This document shows positions 1 to 11,119 of a stretch of 64,000 bases of DNA, one piece after another. Origin of the DNA: Penicillus capitatus (lineage: Eukaryota > Chlorophyta). Every line of letters begins with the position of its first letter. Position 1 is the first letter of the stretch. The position numbers were made by a program, and so were the translations under genes. The stretch covers positions 1,488,001-1,552,000 of the forward strand of contig OZ287696.1 of the NCBI GenBank assembly GCA_965649825.1, in the 5' to 3' direction. A model generated the notes under the pieces. It did no database searches. It saw only the letters and a program-made list of their open reading frames with translations, and was not told where the DNA came from.

Positions 1-141
1 ACTATTGCCCGCCATCTTCTGTCCGATCCAAAAGACCCTTTCAACCGCGAGCCGCTGACAGTCGAGATGCTCAAGCCCAATGACGATCTCAGAAGTCGCA
101 TCGAGGAGTGGCTCAGAGAGCAGAAATCGGCAACGGAATGA
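1..141 (+). CDS. UBE4: Ubiquitin conjugation factor E4 (UBE4/Ufd2), C-terminal end
   Basis: Partial gene; only the last 46 codons lie in the window, read in frame 1 to a TGA at 139-141. They match the second half of the U-box that ends UBE4/Ufd2 proteins: a HLLSDPKDPFNR segment, then LTVEMLKP and a charged C-terminal helix. Family members are E3/E4 ubiquitin ligases that extend ubiquitin chains, working with Cdc48/p97; the U-box binds the E2 enzyme. The 5' part is outside the window, so the usual large Ufd2 core cannot be checked. Other U-box proteins are possible, but the spacing of DPxDPFNR to LTxxML is characteristic of Ufd2. Confidence 0.85.
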   Translation, partial: TIARHLLSDPKDPFNREPLTVEMLKPNDDLRSRIEEWLREQKSATE

Positions 142-264
142 AGAACGACAGACAGTACATTGCGTATGTAGATTTAGACATTGCGTTGCTCGCATCGGTA
201 CGCGATCATCGAAGGTGTGCGTCCCCACAGCCGAACGCGTTGTCGAACCGACCTTCGAGCAGAA

Positions 265-2995
265 ATGTCGTCCACAGCAGGAAGAGCTGCCAGTGTGCTG
301 CGGGATGGCGTCGTTTACAGTGGGAGTGCCATCGTGAACGGCGTCAATGCCATCACTCCGCACTTCGCCGGCGCTGTTGATATCCTTGTCGTCCGTCAAC
401 CGGACGGCTCTCTCAGGAGCACCCCGTTCTACGGTAAGGCCGCCTGCCCGCTGCTGACGCTCCTGATGTCCTCTGCAGTTAGGTTTGGAAAGTACTCGTC
501 CCTTCGTGCTAAGGACAGAGCGGTACGCATCTTTATCAACGGTAAGCGCCCCCAGAAAAGGCAGATGCGAGTGAGATGATGGAGTGAGACAGGGTCCGAC
601 ACCAGCCTCGAAATGCACCTGGGCAGCTACGGCCAAGCATACTTCATCACAGAGTCTTTAGAAGTGTGCAACGGTGTGCATTCATACTGTCACGTCATGT
701 ATTGCATTGCATCTGTGCTGCTGTGATCAGTTTCGGATCAGGAGGCGGGTGTCGACTACGGTGGAATGATATCTTCACCGAGTGGCTACTCATCAAACGA
801 TGAAGAGGAGGATGCACCGTATGCCAATACGCAAATGCTGGAAGCAGTTCGCACGGAAGTCTCTGCGCTGCACAAAAAAGAGGCGAAGATAACATCTGCA
901 GGTATCTGCCCGTTGCTGTGCCTTTCCATAGAGAACATGTATCTCAGATCCTGTAGCTGAGTGTAGTTCCTGGAAAAGGATCGAAGACACATCGCTGCCT
1001 GTTTCGCCCTTCAGATTTCGAAAAAACGATTCCGCTTTGAAGAGAAAAGCCACAGAGCGATCTTTCTCAGACAACGAAGATGCGTTGAATGAAAACGATG
1101 AAGAATCGAAGAGAGCACCGCATCACGGTTTGCAGAGGGTCGTGGTCGAGGAGAAAATAACGTCATCTCTCCTCAGTGTGCGAAGCTGCCCTTCATTCAA
1201 GACTGCCATGGAAGGAGATCTGAATCTCGACGAAGGACCTCACGGAGATGGACATTCTCATCAGACACCCGAAGATGCTGTGACACAGGATGCAGAGTAT
1301 TTCTCGCCAGCGGGATCTCTCGAGAACAGTTCGAATCAGAACAACGACGCTCTGGTGTGTCCGGATCCGGAATCGCATTTCACTTCGGCGTTCAGTCATG
1401 GCGCAGCAGAGAGAGGCGAAATGGGAGATCTCGAAAACGTATCGCAGTCACTCGTGGGCTTGAATGACGGATACGATGGCGACACCGAGACGGCTAAGTT
1501 TGCAAAGGAATCGAACTTGTCGCCTTTCCCCGTTGCGGACTCCCTGAGCGCATCGATCCTTCGAGGACTCGAGATATCTCTGTGTGGGCATTTGCTGAAG
1601 CGTGATATGCCGTCTGCTGCAGCTCAGTCGATTTTCGAAGCGCACCGAGTTCTGAGAGAAGATTTTCAAGAGAAGGGCATCCAGATCGCACAGGACTCAC
1701 GTTTGATCTGCCGTGTGGATGGAGTGCTTTATCCTTGGTCGATGGTCGTGCCAATGGTGCTGGGTATGTTGGCGTTTGACGGCAGATGGGATCATATGCT
1801 GCAAGCACGTCACAGTCTTGGTACGAGCGATTCGTATGCCAAAGAAACGGCGTCTGACGAACGGCCATCGAGCGGCTGGAGTCTGTGGCCATTCCGCGGA
1901 CGATCGGCCAAAACAACGGCAGAAGAACAGCCGGGCGAAACAGAAAGCACAGATCAGCGGCGGATGACCAGGAAGAAAGTTCTATCTCCCACACCCGAGC
2001 AGCTGGCATCTTTAAATCTAGAAGACGGGCAAAACGTGATTTCCTACCGTCTGGGGGATAACGTCCAGCAGGAAGCTTACATCTACGTCATCAGCTGGAG
2101 CTCACGACTCGTCATCTCAGACATCGATGGCACCGTCACACGATCAGACATCCTTGGACACTTGCTGCCACCCATTGGCGTTGACTGGACCCATTCCGGC
2201 GTCGCCCATCTCTTCTCGAACATCAAAGCCAATGGCTACGAAGTAGAGCGAGACCTGTTCCGATGATCGTATTCGCGATCCGTGTGCCTTAGATTATGTT
2301 CTTGAGTTCCAGGGCGATTGCACAGGCCAACATTACCAGAGACTTCCTGCATCGTCTGGAACAGGAAGGTGTGAAGATGCCTGTGGGACCAGTGATCATT
2401 TCGCCGCACGGTCTGTTGCCCTCCCTCTATCGAGAAATGATCCTACGTCGACCACACGACTTCAAGATTGGATGCCTGCAGGTATGCATACAAAGCATCT
2501 GCTGACAAGTGTCCATCCCTTCGATGCCAGGATGTACGTAAACTGTTTCCCGATCAGTGGAATCCCTTCTATGCCGGATTCGGCAATCGGGAAACAGATG
2601 TCATCAGCTACGAAGAGTCAGGAGTGCCGCCAAGTCGAATCTTCACCATCAATTCACGCGGCCTTATCATTCGTGGCACATCGACGAGCATCCAGACCTC
2701 GACGTGGTCTTCACTTCAAGGTGAAATGTCGATGATGATGCAGCAGCATTCTTTGTTCTAATACAGCATGGCTGCAGGAATCAATGAGCTCGTGAACGAA
2801 GTTTTCCCTTTCTACAATGAAGGTTTGGGCGCCGAGCTTCAGAGGGAGGAATACAACGAGTTTCAGCACTGGCGGATCTGTGATTTGTTTGCGTTTGCCG
2901 ACGATCCGGAATTGGCAGATTTGATGTCGTTTCAGTCAGCACACTCCCTGAGCTTTTCAGCAAGAGGCCATAGTGGACCTTCCTTAAATGACTGA
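265..2995 (+). CDS. PAH1: Lipin / phosphatidate phosphatase (PAH1 family)
   Basis: Eight exons and seven introns (434-478, 542-592, 664-741, 902-956, 2243-2292, 2482-2530, 2721-2777) give a 781-residue protein in one frame. The N-LIP domain starts about five residues after the chosen Met ([14 protein letters not shown], then [10 protein letters not shown]). A long acidic, poorly conserved middle follows. The C-terminal LNS2/HAD domain carries the catalytic DxDxT motif as [11 protein letters not shown] (codons near 2117-2146). Lipins are Mg-dependent phosphatases that turn phosphatidate into diacylglycerol at the ER and nuclear envelope. Both catalytic aspartates are present, so it should be active. 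Met 265 is chosen because N-LIP normally begins almost at the N terminus. Confidence 0.93.
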
Positions 2996-3121
2996 CAGAC
3001 AGTATCATGCATATTGTTAATGCAGATATTCACATGTAAGATGATTCCTGATCAAACAAAAGAAAAGACAAACATCAAGGATCCTTTAAAGAACAATGCC
3101 TTAGAAATAGGTCAATCAGTC

Positions 3122-6100
3122 TTAGTCAGAAGTTTCAAAGTCGTCAAGGACTTGACGTGTGTCAAGGTAACGCTCAAGAAGCAAATCTGTGCTGCCAACA
3201 ATGGCCACAAGTTCGCCCGTCTCTCTCGTGTTCTTCAAAATGGACGTGTAACTCTTTTCCCCGGAAGCTTCGATCAGTACAGAGCGTAGACGCGCAATGT
3301 ATCCACTGTCAGCTTCTCCTTGCGTCAAGATGACATCTGTTGGCGTCAGGCCGAAGTTACAGGTTTTAAAGGAATTGAGCTCTTGGCACTCGCGTTTGTG
3401 CGAACAGATGAGTTGCAGTCCATCTGTGAGTTCTTCATCTTCCAGGACAGTGCTGTCTGTCAAAGCAATGCCCCCTTCGTTCTGTTTTAGGCATTCAATG
3501 GCACCGGCAGGTCCATAGTAATCGTCATCGAGTCCACATTCGTCTTCGCATGCTTCGCAGAGCGTTTCTGTTGCATCGGCGGCGCTTTGGTCGTGCGGCG
3601 CACAGATTTTCCCAAAGAAACTGTTGGCGCTCTCGACAGCTTTGCTCGGCTCTTCTGTATCTTCCTCTACTGTAGAGAAGAACCCTTGTTTCACCATGAC
3701 ACTGACAGGAGTCTCCCATCCAGAATCGCTCCCATAAAAGGGAAAGCACGCAGATTTGCCTTCGAAGTCGGTGATATAGATTTTCTCTGCACACGTCTCC
3801 GATTCCACGACGGCCACACTGTAAACAACCGTTTCCTTCTGCTTACCAATCGCTTCGGCGGCGACCATGGCGAGGTTATAAGATTCGAATCCTTCGACAG
3901 CTTCTCTGGGAGAAGCGGACATGAACTGAGAAGTGCCTTTCTGCACGGACGCGTAGCACTCTTCAATAGAGTCTTCCCGACGACAGTCCCACAAATAGCT
4001 TGACTCAATCTCCTCATAGATTTTCAGATTCTGCATCACAGTGACTTTAGAGAACAAACACGTCGTAGAGTGTATCACACCTCTAAGCATGCGTCGAGTT
4101 GATCTTCAGTGAAAGCGCAGAAGGTTGCCAGGTTGCCGGGATTGAATCTCTTCTCCCCTTCGATGAGACGATCGAAAGCACTGAGTGCTTCATCTGTCTC
4201 TTCTGTGATGTAGCCTGTCCAGCCGCCATCGATCACTTCCAATCCTTCTGCAGAAATCGAAAATGGAAAGTCGTTGATGAAGCCGCGTGCTTTGTTGAAG
4301 AAACGAGGTATGTCGGCGGCATTGCCGATACCATTCTTCACCACTCTTCCAACATCCCATAGAGAACCCGTCTCACCGAGAGCGGGAGAACCGATGAGGG
4401 CATGACTCGGAGCCAAAGCTAAATGGCAGCTTTCGTATTCGTCGATATCGGCACAGCCTCCATCTCTGCACAAGAGTTTGAAATCTGATGCCGGTTTGGT
4501 GGCCCAGGCACGGAAGACTTCATCGACGTTTCCATCACTTGCATAATCTCCCACAGTGCTGTGCTTCACAAAGGCAACATCTCCAGCTTCTTCCATGAGA
4601 CATCGGAAGGCGCCGTCGTAATCATAGTACTGATCATTGGTTAAGCAATTCCCTTTGCATCCCGAGCAGAGATTGTCCCATAAGCTACCGGATCCATCTT
4701 TCGTGTTGCGCGGCCCGTTTCCGCTGATGCGAGGTGCACATGTCGTTTCAAAGAAGTTGGCGACGAGCTCAGCATCGTCTTCGATGGTTCCTCTGCGCCT
4801 CGTGCCGTTGAAGGCCTCCACTTGAGAATAGAGGACGCCGACCGGAATTCTCCACCCGGCCATCTTGCGGTATCCCGTGTGACAGGAACGCATGCCTTCT
4901 AGATCGGCCAGCGTTACTTCATCCTCGCAGAAATCGGCGTTCACAACGGCGACACCATAGTAGTTACCCTCTCCTCCAATCTCGCCAACCTCTCGGACAA
5001 GAGGGACGAGACCAAAGGCGTGATGCGCTCGATAGGCATCGCCGCCGTCTAGGGACGTCAGATGGGCCTCGCCTTCGTACAACATGCGCATGCAAGTCTC
5101 GGCCGTTTCTCCGACGACGCACTCAAAATTGATGCCGGTGATATCGGCTGCATTGAAAATGCGACTGCACTCGGCGCTGTCTGTGGAGCCCGCCATGAAA
5201 GGAATACAGACAATGACCTCTGTTCCTTTCGGCGCAGCAAGTTTCTCCAGCCCTGCGTAGGCGGATGCAGCTGTTCCGAGCAAATCTTCGACGTCATCTT
5301 CGAGTTCCACGAATTTTTCCACGCCACTGCTGAAGATGTGGTTTTCTGGATTCGAATCTTCATCCAGCACAATATCCGTAAAGTCTTCCATTTCCGTTAG
5401 ATTCATGATGGCAGACTTCAAGCGCGTCGCATAGCTGGGAACATTACGTACGATCACCGAACGGGCGAGGACGGCTCCCAAGTTGCAGTCCTCGTATTCA
5501 TCGATTTCGACGCAGCTCGGAGTCTTTGGACAAATCAGTCTATGATCATGTTCGTGTCCTTCATGATCGTGTTCGTGTTCTTCTTCATCATCATGATCGT
5601 GTTCATCATCTTCTTCTTCATCATGTTCGTGTTCTTCTTCTTCATCCTCTTCTTCGTGATCTTTGTCGAGGTCTTTGAGAATTTCCGTGTGTTTCATAAA
5701 AGCGACCTCTCCCACTCCTTCTTCAAGGCATTCGTGTACACCATTGTCGCCATAGTAAGGACCCTTTTCCGAACAGGATCCCTTACATGCCTGACAAAGG
5801 GGAGGCCACTCCTCTGGGGAGCCACGTCGTTTGCGTTGTGGTCCAGTCTTGTCCGCATTGGGTACGCACATCTCTCCAAAGAACGCGGCTGCTGTCTCGG
5901 CGTCGTTCTCGACCAGGGGCTCATCGTCCTGTGGATCCATGATCTCTAGAGATGCCATGTATCCGATAGGAATTTCCCATCCAGCTTCGTCGCCATAACT
6001 TGGGTGACACGTCGTTTTGCCTTTGAGATCGACCAGAACGGCATCTTCGTTCTCATCACAGAATTCTTTGTTCACAACTGCGACGGAATAGAAATCGCGT

Positions 6101-7740
6101 CCGTCTCCCATTTCACCCTCTTCAGCCAGAATGGCAGTGAGACCAAACGATGTGTATGCAGCGTAGACATCCCGTCCTCGTGCGGTCATCCAATCGGCGT
6201 CTCCGTCAGCTATGGCCCTTGCACAGCTGTATGTCGTATCTTGCTGCAGACAACCCCACTCCATCTCCGGAATCAGCTCATTCGCAATAACCGCCATCTA
6301 AGAACCACTCTTTACAGAAGATCTCTGCCCCTATTATACAAACCTTTTCGCATAAGCTGAGCTCGTCCTTGGACGTCGCACAGTAAATGGCCCTTTTATC
6401 ATTTCCCTTGGCGTTTATCACAAGATCATCAAAGGCTGTCCAACAAATCCGCATCAGTCGTGATCTCAATGTAGACAACTGGGCTCACCGCGGAAGACAT
6501 GTAGTGACTCTTCTGGCAAGTAACCTTCCATGCCATTCTCAACAGCTTGCAATCCTATCGTACCGTCAGACCACAGAAAATTCGGTGTCAAGCCGCGCGA
6601 TTCATCGAGGAAATCCGTGTCGTTGGCAGCTTCCATAATGGCGGCTTGTATAGCAAGTCCTGTCTCTTCATCATCGCCTCCAACTCCCAAATCTTTGCTC
6701 GTGACCAAAGCATGCCCAGGAGCTAAGGCGAGATAGCATTCTTCAAACTCCCCAACTTCCATGCAGCCGCCGCCGGGGCAGAGCAGTCGGAATTCGTCCA
6801 TCTCCTTGTCTGACCAAGCGCGATTGACTTCATCCTCCGCCCCGTCGAGTGCATACTCCAGAACAGTCGAGTGCTTGACGAAGGCAACATCTCCCTGTCC
6901 CTCCACCAAGCAACGAAAAGCGCCAGAATAGTCATAATATTGATCATTCGTTGTACAGTCTCCTTTACAGGCAGAACAGAGTTCATCCTCCCACAGCGCC
7001 CCTTTGCCGTCTTCTGTATTGACTGGACCGTTTTGACTCGTTCGTGGAGCGCATGTTTCATCAAAGAAGGCCGCGACAAGCTCGGCATCGTCCTCGACGT
7101 CTGGATCCGATGGTGAAGTATTGAAAGCCTCGACGTTTAGCAGCAGAGTGCCCACAGGAGTTTTCCAACCGGCCTGCCACGACAGAGCATTCAGGTGGCG
7201 ATCGCGCCATGATGGACTGCTTACAGATTTTCGGTATCCTGTATGACACGAACGCATGCCTTCCAAATCGTCCAACGTTGTCGAGGAATCGCAGAATTCC
7301 TAAGACCACTACATCTGTGCCAGAAATGCCGCTGTCTGTTCTTACCCTGTTCACGACAGCCACGGCATAGTAAGTGCCTCCAGGAACGCTGCCTGCTGAT
7401 TTTTCCACAATCAGCGGTTGGATCTCGTAATCTCTGTTGGCGCTGATAACATCCGAGCCGTCCAAGGTTGTCAGGTGCGCGTCGCCACTTTCGAGTTGTT
7501 CGACACACTAAGGGTCGCATCTTTGAAAGAGACGGTTTTGGAGAAATTTACTTCTGCGACGCCGCCGCCTTCGACACATTCGAAAGTCAAGTCATCCGTA
7601 TTTGCCAATCCCACAGCTTTGGTGCATTTGTCGAGGAACGACCCGCTTTCGCCGTCTTCATAAGGAACGCAGATCTTGACAGTTAAGGACGACACGGAGG
7701 AAAATCCCAGACACAAAACAAGCACGCTTATCCAGTGCAT
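3122..7740 (-). CDS. Four-lobed transferrin-like iron-binding protein
   Basis: Seven exons; introns at 4031-4080, 6298-6343, 6436-6488, 7174-7224, 7300-7345 and 7508-7551 give 1442 residues with an unbroken frame. A signal peptide follows the chosen Met (MHWISVLVLCLGF); a Met ten codons upstream (7770) is possible. Four transferrin lobes follow in tandem, starting near residues 19, 385, 755 and 1120. Lobes 1 and 3 keep the ligands equivalent to human Asp63, Tyr95, Tyr188 and His249 (LDG, TYYAVAVVN or NYYGVAVVN, YYDYxGAF, GHAL or SHAL) and the CHTGYRK anion loop, with Lys where Arg124 would be. Lobes 2 and 4 have lost all of these. Lobe 2 carries a long His/Asp/Glu tract. Algal relatives include the three-lobed Dunaliella protein. 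Likely secreted or at the cell surface, in iron uptake. Confidence 0.92.
5534..5668 (-). repeat. His/Asp/Glu-rich low-complexity tract inside transferrin lobe 2
   Basis: On the minus strand about 45 codons encode almost only Glu, Asp and His, with repeated EHEHD and DEHDHD units (residues ~611-655 of the transferrin). The tract sits just before the RLIC segment, where lobes 1 and 3 have a short acidic linker. His/acidic runs of this kind bind divalent metals in other proteins; that role is inferred here. Confidence 0.85.
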
Positions 7741-7928
7741 CCTGTGAAGTATTAGGGCGGAATGCGTCATACGTGGTGTGGAACAAGCGAAAAATCTTCA
7801 ACAAAAAGCAATGTGCGATCTTCGATTTTGCTTTTGACTGTCGGGCACACGCCAAGCGCGTGGTATACACGTTGCATTAAGCCGAAGCGTGTAACCAATA
7901 GTAACGTTCCATTATGAGAAGATAATGA

Positions 7929-8726
7929 GAACGGTCCCTTGCACTGCCCTTTCTGACTTTAGATTTCTCTGACAGACGGGCGCCGTTCGGGGCCAAGCTC
8001 TTACTGAATGAACAACACAGCTGCAACAGTCGCAGCAGTATGGGTATTGTTATGCAAGAGATCATGACGTACGATGACTCAGACACCATCATCTCGGGAG
8101 GATTCCGCAATGCTTCTCAGAATGATGGGCCTCCTACGACGTTAGGAGAAGGCCAAGATCAACAAATATACTTCCAGGCAAACGTGGTCCGAGACACGAC
8201 GCACTCTGTCAATGGCGCCCCAGAGGGTGCACGTGACATGTATCTCGTCGATCATAGCACAGACATCGGTTGTTTTTAATCGACTGGTCGTATCCATGAC
8301 CCGTTTCGTAAAACTGAGAGAATCTACTGGATTCCGGGTGCCAAAAGTGTTGGTGCTGCATGGCAAGCTTGGATGCGCTCTTGGCGATTTGCCTCTTATG
8401 ATGCTTTCCCTCTGGGCGGGCCTCATTCGGTTAGGGGTGTCAATCTTGGCGAGTTGGGTACCTCTCGCCATTTTCTGGAAGCAGCCGCGGAGTTGAGATT
8501 GCCAACGCCCTTCATTAATCAGCAGATGTATGCCTTTGCAGAAGGTGCATGGGCTCTAAATTCGTCAAAGGATGTCCCTGGAAATCCGACAGTCTATTAC
8601 CGAAAGCCAGGTTCTGGAGTAACATATGGAGCAGGACTGAAGGTAGGCCCAGCTAGACTCGAATACTCGAGAGATACGAACCTGGGAAAGGGATCGCTCA
8701 TGATCAACGTCGGTGAAAGATCTTGA
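7929..8726 (+). pseudogene. Truncated, frameshifted Omp85/TOC75 (plastid outer-envelope import channel) remnant
   Basis: The sequence matches only the C-terminal beta-barrel of TOC75: GPPTTL and VVRDTTHSVNGA, then VLVLHGKLGCALGDLP, then SYDAFPLGGPHSVRG, NLGELGTSR, SSKDVPGNPTVYYRKPGSG and a final FxxGER-like NVGERS. The three parts lie in different frames. Near 8262-8276 the frame slips by one extra or two missing bases, and near 8394 one base is missing. Both slips fall inside conserved protein, so introns do not explain them. The POTRA domains and most of the barrel (about 500 residues in the family) are absent, and the divergent transferrin gene begins only ~190 bp upstream. I read it as a pseudogene; base-call errors could explain the slips but not the truncation. 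Confidence 0.8.
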
Positions 8727-9159
8727 ACTTGCAAAATTGTTTTGCATATACACAGTAATGCACCGCACACCTGGACTCTCATTTCGTACGTACGGCGAAT
8801 CATCTGAACGAATGCGCGCTTTCCTTGTCTTCACAGCGTTTTCACAAACACAGTGAGAGAAATGCAAATCTGTGTGCAGCATTTTTACGGCTAAATGATC
8901 ACTCCGCCTCGACTGTGACCGCCGATTGATCAGTCGATCGTGACGATCGAAATCGAAGCACATTTTTAAACTACACATGTTCATTGTTGTAACAAAGAAT
9001 ACTAACCAACGCTCTCTTTTCTGATATTCACAAACCTCATAGGGGGATTGACGGGGAACGTCTGACGAAGGGTGACGCGGTCGCGCAGACACGCGTCGGC
9101 GAAAGGGAGAGACAGTGTCGAGCCAATGCAAAAACTGTGTACACGGTGCGTCGAGTCAG

Positions 9160-10150
9160 TTAAATACCCTCGGCGCCGCGGACCGCTGTCACGACTGGTG
9201 TACGACAGCGTGTCTGGTCCGCGAGGCCAAGCCGTTAGCGACCTCCCGTCAGGTTCGGATTTTTTTCTGACCACGGTTTTTGGTCGGTCCCGGCTTACAC
9301 CGTATCCTTCTGGTTTGTGGGTTACCCGCAAGCGGAATGCAGTCCTCGACGACGCAGCAGGCTGTCGACGGTCAGAACGAAGACGTGCGGGGATGTTTGT
9401 ACGTGCGGTTGAAGATGGCTGACGTCGAAACGGACGAGGCGAGAAAGGTGACGCCGAGTCAGGGTCGCCAACAACTTAGTGAAGAAAGATCCCCCTGAGG
9501 CTAGGATAAGTCCTCTCTCCCGCTGCGGGAGGCAAAAAATGGCAGCCGCCGTAGCGAAACAGTTATCCGAAAAGCGAAAGTTGACCCAACGATGGAAGCA
9601 ATTGACCAAGACTAATCACAGAGTTCTAAGTGACCTGGCCGAGTTGTGTTGTTCGTTTTACGCTCAAGATTCGCCGAAGTTTTGATGTTTTCTAACCGTT
9701 GCGCAGCGAAGACCCTTGGATGAAGTTTGCAGCTCAAGGCCTGTCGTGCAGCTTGTCACTTGAAGCAGAATCTATCGCATAGTCATAATCGAAGGGGGTT
9801 CTTACACGAGTTCCCCGTCCGCTGGATCGAGATCACCCTGAATCCCGAAGGGGCTACTTGCAAGAGCAGCCCGCGCCCCTACGTAGAACTCGGTGCTGAC
9901 GTCCACATAGCGTTACCGCCGTCTAGGGATTTATCTGGGTAGGCCCTAACGGACTGAGCTGCGGAGCACAGCTCCTCCGTCGTCATGGGAACCGCCCAGA
10001 CGCTATGATATGGTCAGTTCTTTGCCCGAATGCATTAACCTACGCGGTAGCGCTGCGTAACGCGGCCTGAGAAATCGTATGGTACGCAGGTCCCATAGGA
10101 GAATCCTGTCACAGGGGACTCGCACCGAGCACAACCGACCAGACATTCCA
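9160..10150. other. Possible structured non-coding RNA region (GC-rich, hairpins)
   Basis: No reading frame here resembles a protein, yet the sequence is GC-rich and full of stems. The clearest is 9178-9222: GCGGACC pairs with GGTCCGC and, inside it, GCTGTC pairs with GACAGC. Others are 9517-9531 (CTCCCG/CGGGAG, 3-nt loop), 9956-9974 (GAGCTG/CAGCTC) and a GACC/GGTC stem near 9270-9290. I could not match it to rRNA, RNase P, SRP, snRNA or a group I intron. It could be one or more unrecognised RNA genes or part of a degenerate element. Confidence 0.35.
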
Positions 10151-11119
10151 TTCCGTTCAGGACCCTATATTATTCCGTATTTGTTACTTGCATTTTCCTC
10201 TGTTCACGTGTTGCCAAATTTCGTATACCAGTTGGATCTAAAACAAGAGGTTTTATCCTCCAGATTATGTTTGATTGTGCGAAAGACCACAGAACAGTCC
10301 ATCGTATCTCAGTCCTAAATGCCTATGGCGAACGGACTTTAAGCATTCATTTACACACACGACGATGACGACGACCCATTGACCCACTGATCGACGACCG
10401 ACCGACCCCATATATATGTTCATCAGCGTCGCCGTCGTTGTTTGGCGTATACACAGACACCGTTGACAACTACTTCTCGCCTGATGATCTGCGTTCGGCG
10501 TGGCAATATTTACAACAGCGATTGCAAGATGCCAGTGTACTTCGAGACTCTCATGGAGTCGTCTTGGATGGATCAAACTCATGATAATGAAGGATCAATG
10601 AGCAAAGCATCTCACTTTGCCATAGCGGTTATACATCGCACACTACTGTATTACTCATACACAAAGAAGCTGTATCATTCAAATTGCGCCTCCGGCATTG
10701 ACTCCATAAAATGACCACCTCACAGAACATCATTGTAATAAATGCTTGTCGCAGAAAATACCTGTCAGCCGCAGAGGGACAGATGCATCCTGCAAAAAAT
10801 CCTCATTGCGGAATGATTCGATGATGGATAGGCAGACAAACAAACAAGCAAACGAACAAACAAACAAACACATTATGAAAGAGTCGAACGACACCGACCC
10901 GTTTGATCTCAAGAGTCAAAGAATAACACTAACCATTGGCGTCAAACACTTTCGAAACGATCGATGTGAAAAGGCTAACAAAGAGAGATGGATGCGTCTG
11001 ATGTCCTGCTATAGCTGCGGATTCTAAACTTGATTAGAGATTTGGAACACGTGCCTCGTCAATGATTCTTTCTATCTCCTTCTTGCTCTGCAGCACAGAT
11101 CAGAGAGATCATGAGGCAG
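10151..11119. other. Stretch without a recognisable gene
   Basis: Short open frames on both strands show no family motif and no plausible splicing pattern. The composition is more AT-rich than 9160-10150. It includes the CAAA-type simple repeat at 10834-10870 and a TATATATG run near 10410. The right-hand end is probably the 3' untranslated region of the minus-strand kinase. Confidence 0.5.
10834..10870. repeat. (CAAA)n-type simple repeat
   Basis: Imperfect tetranucleotide repeat of ACAA/GCAA units, visible directly in the sequence. Confidence 0.9.

Noticed and set aside
5534-5700. Plus-strand hydrophobic frame (runs of Phe, Met, Ile, Val) as a membrane protein
   Set aside because: It is the antisense image of the His/Asp/Glu tract of the transferrin gene.
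8262-8320. An intron in the TOC75 fragment
   Set aside because: A 52-nt GT-AG span fits the frame, but it would remove FNR-VSMTRF, which matches TOC75 itself; a frameshift is the simpler reading.
9900-10120. Group I intron core or rRNA fragment
   Set aside because: A few words resemble group I P7/S elements (for example CTATGATATGGTC), but the P, Q, R and S order and pairing could not be built, and no conserved rRNA block was found.
10834-10870. CRISPR-like or telomeric repeat
   Set aside because: It is a plain tetranucleotide microsatellite with no spacers.
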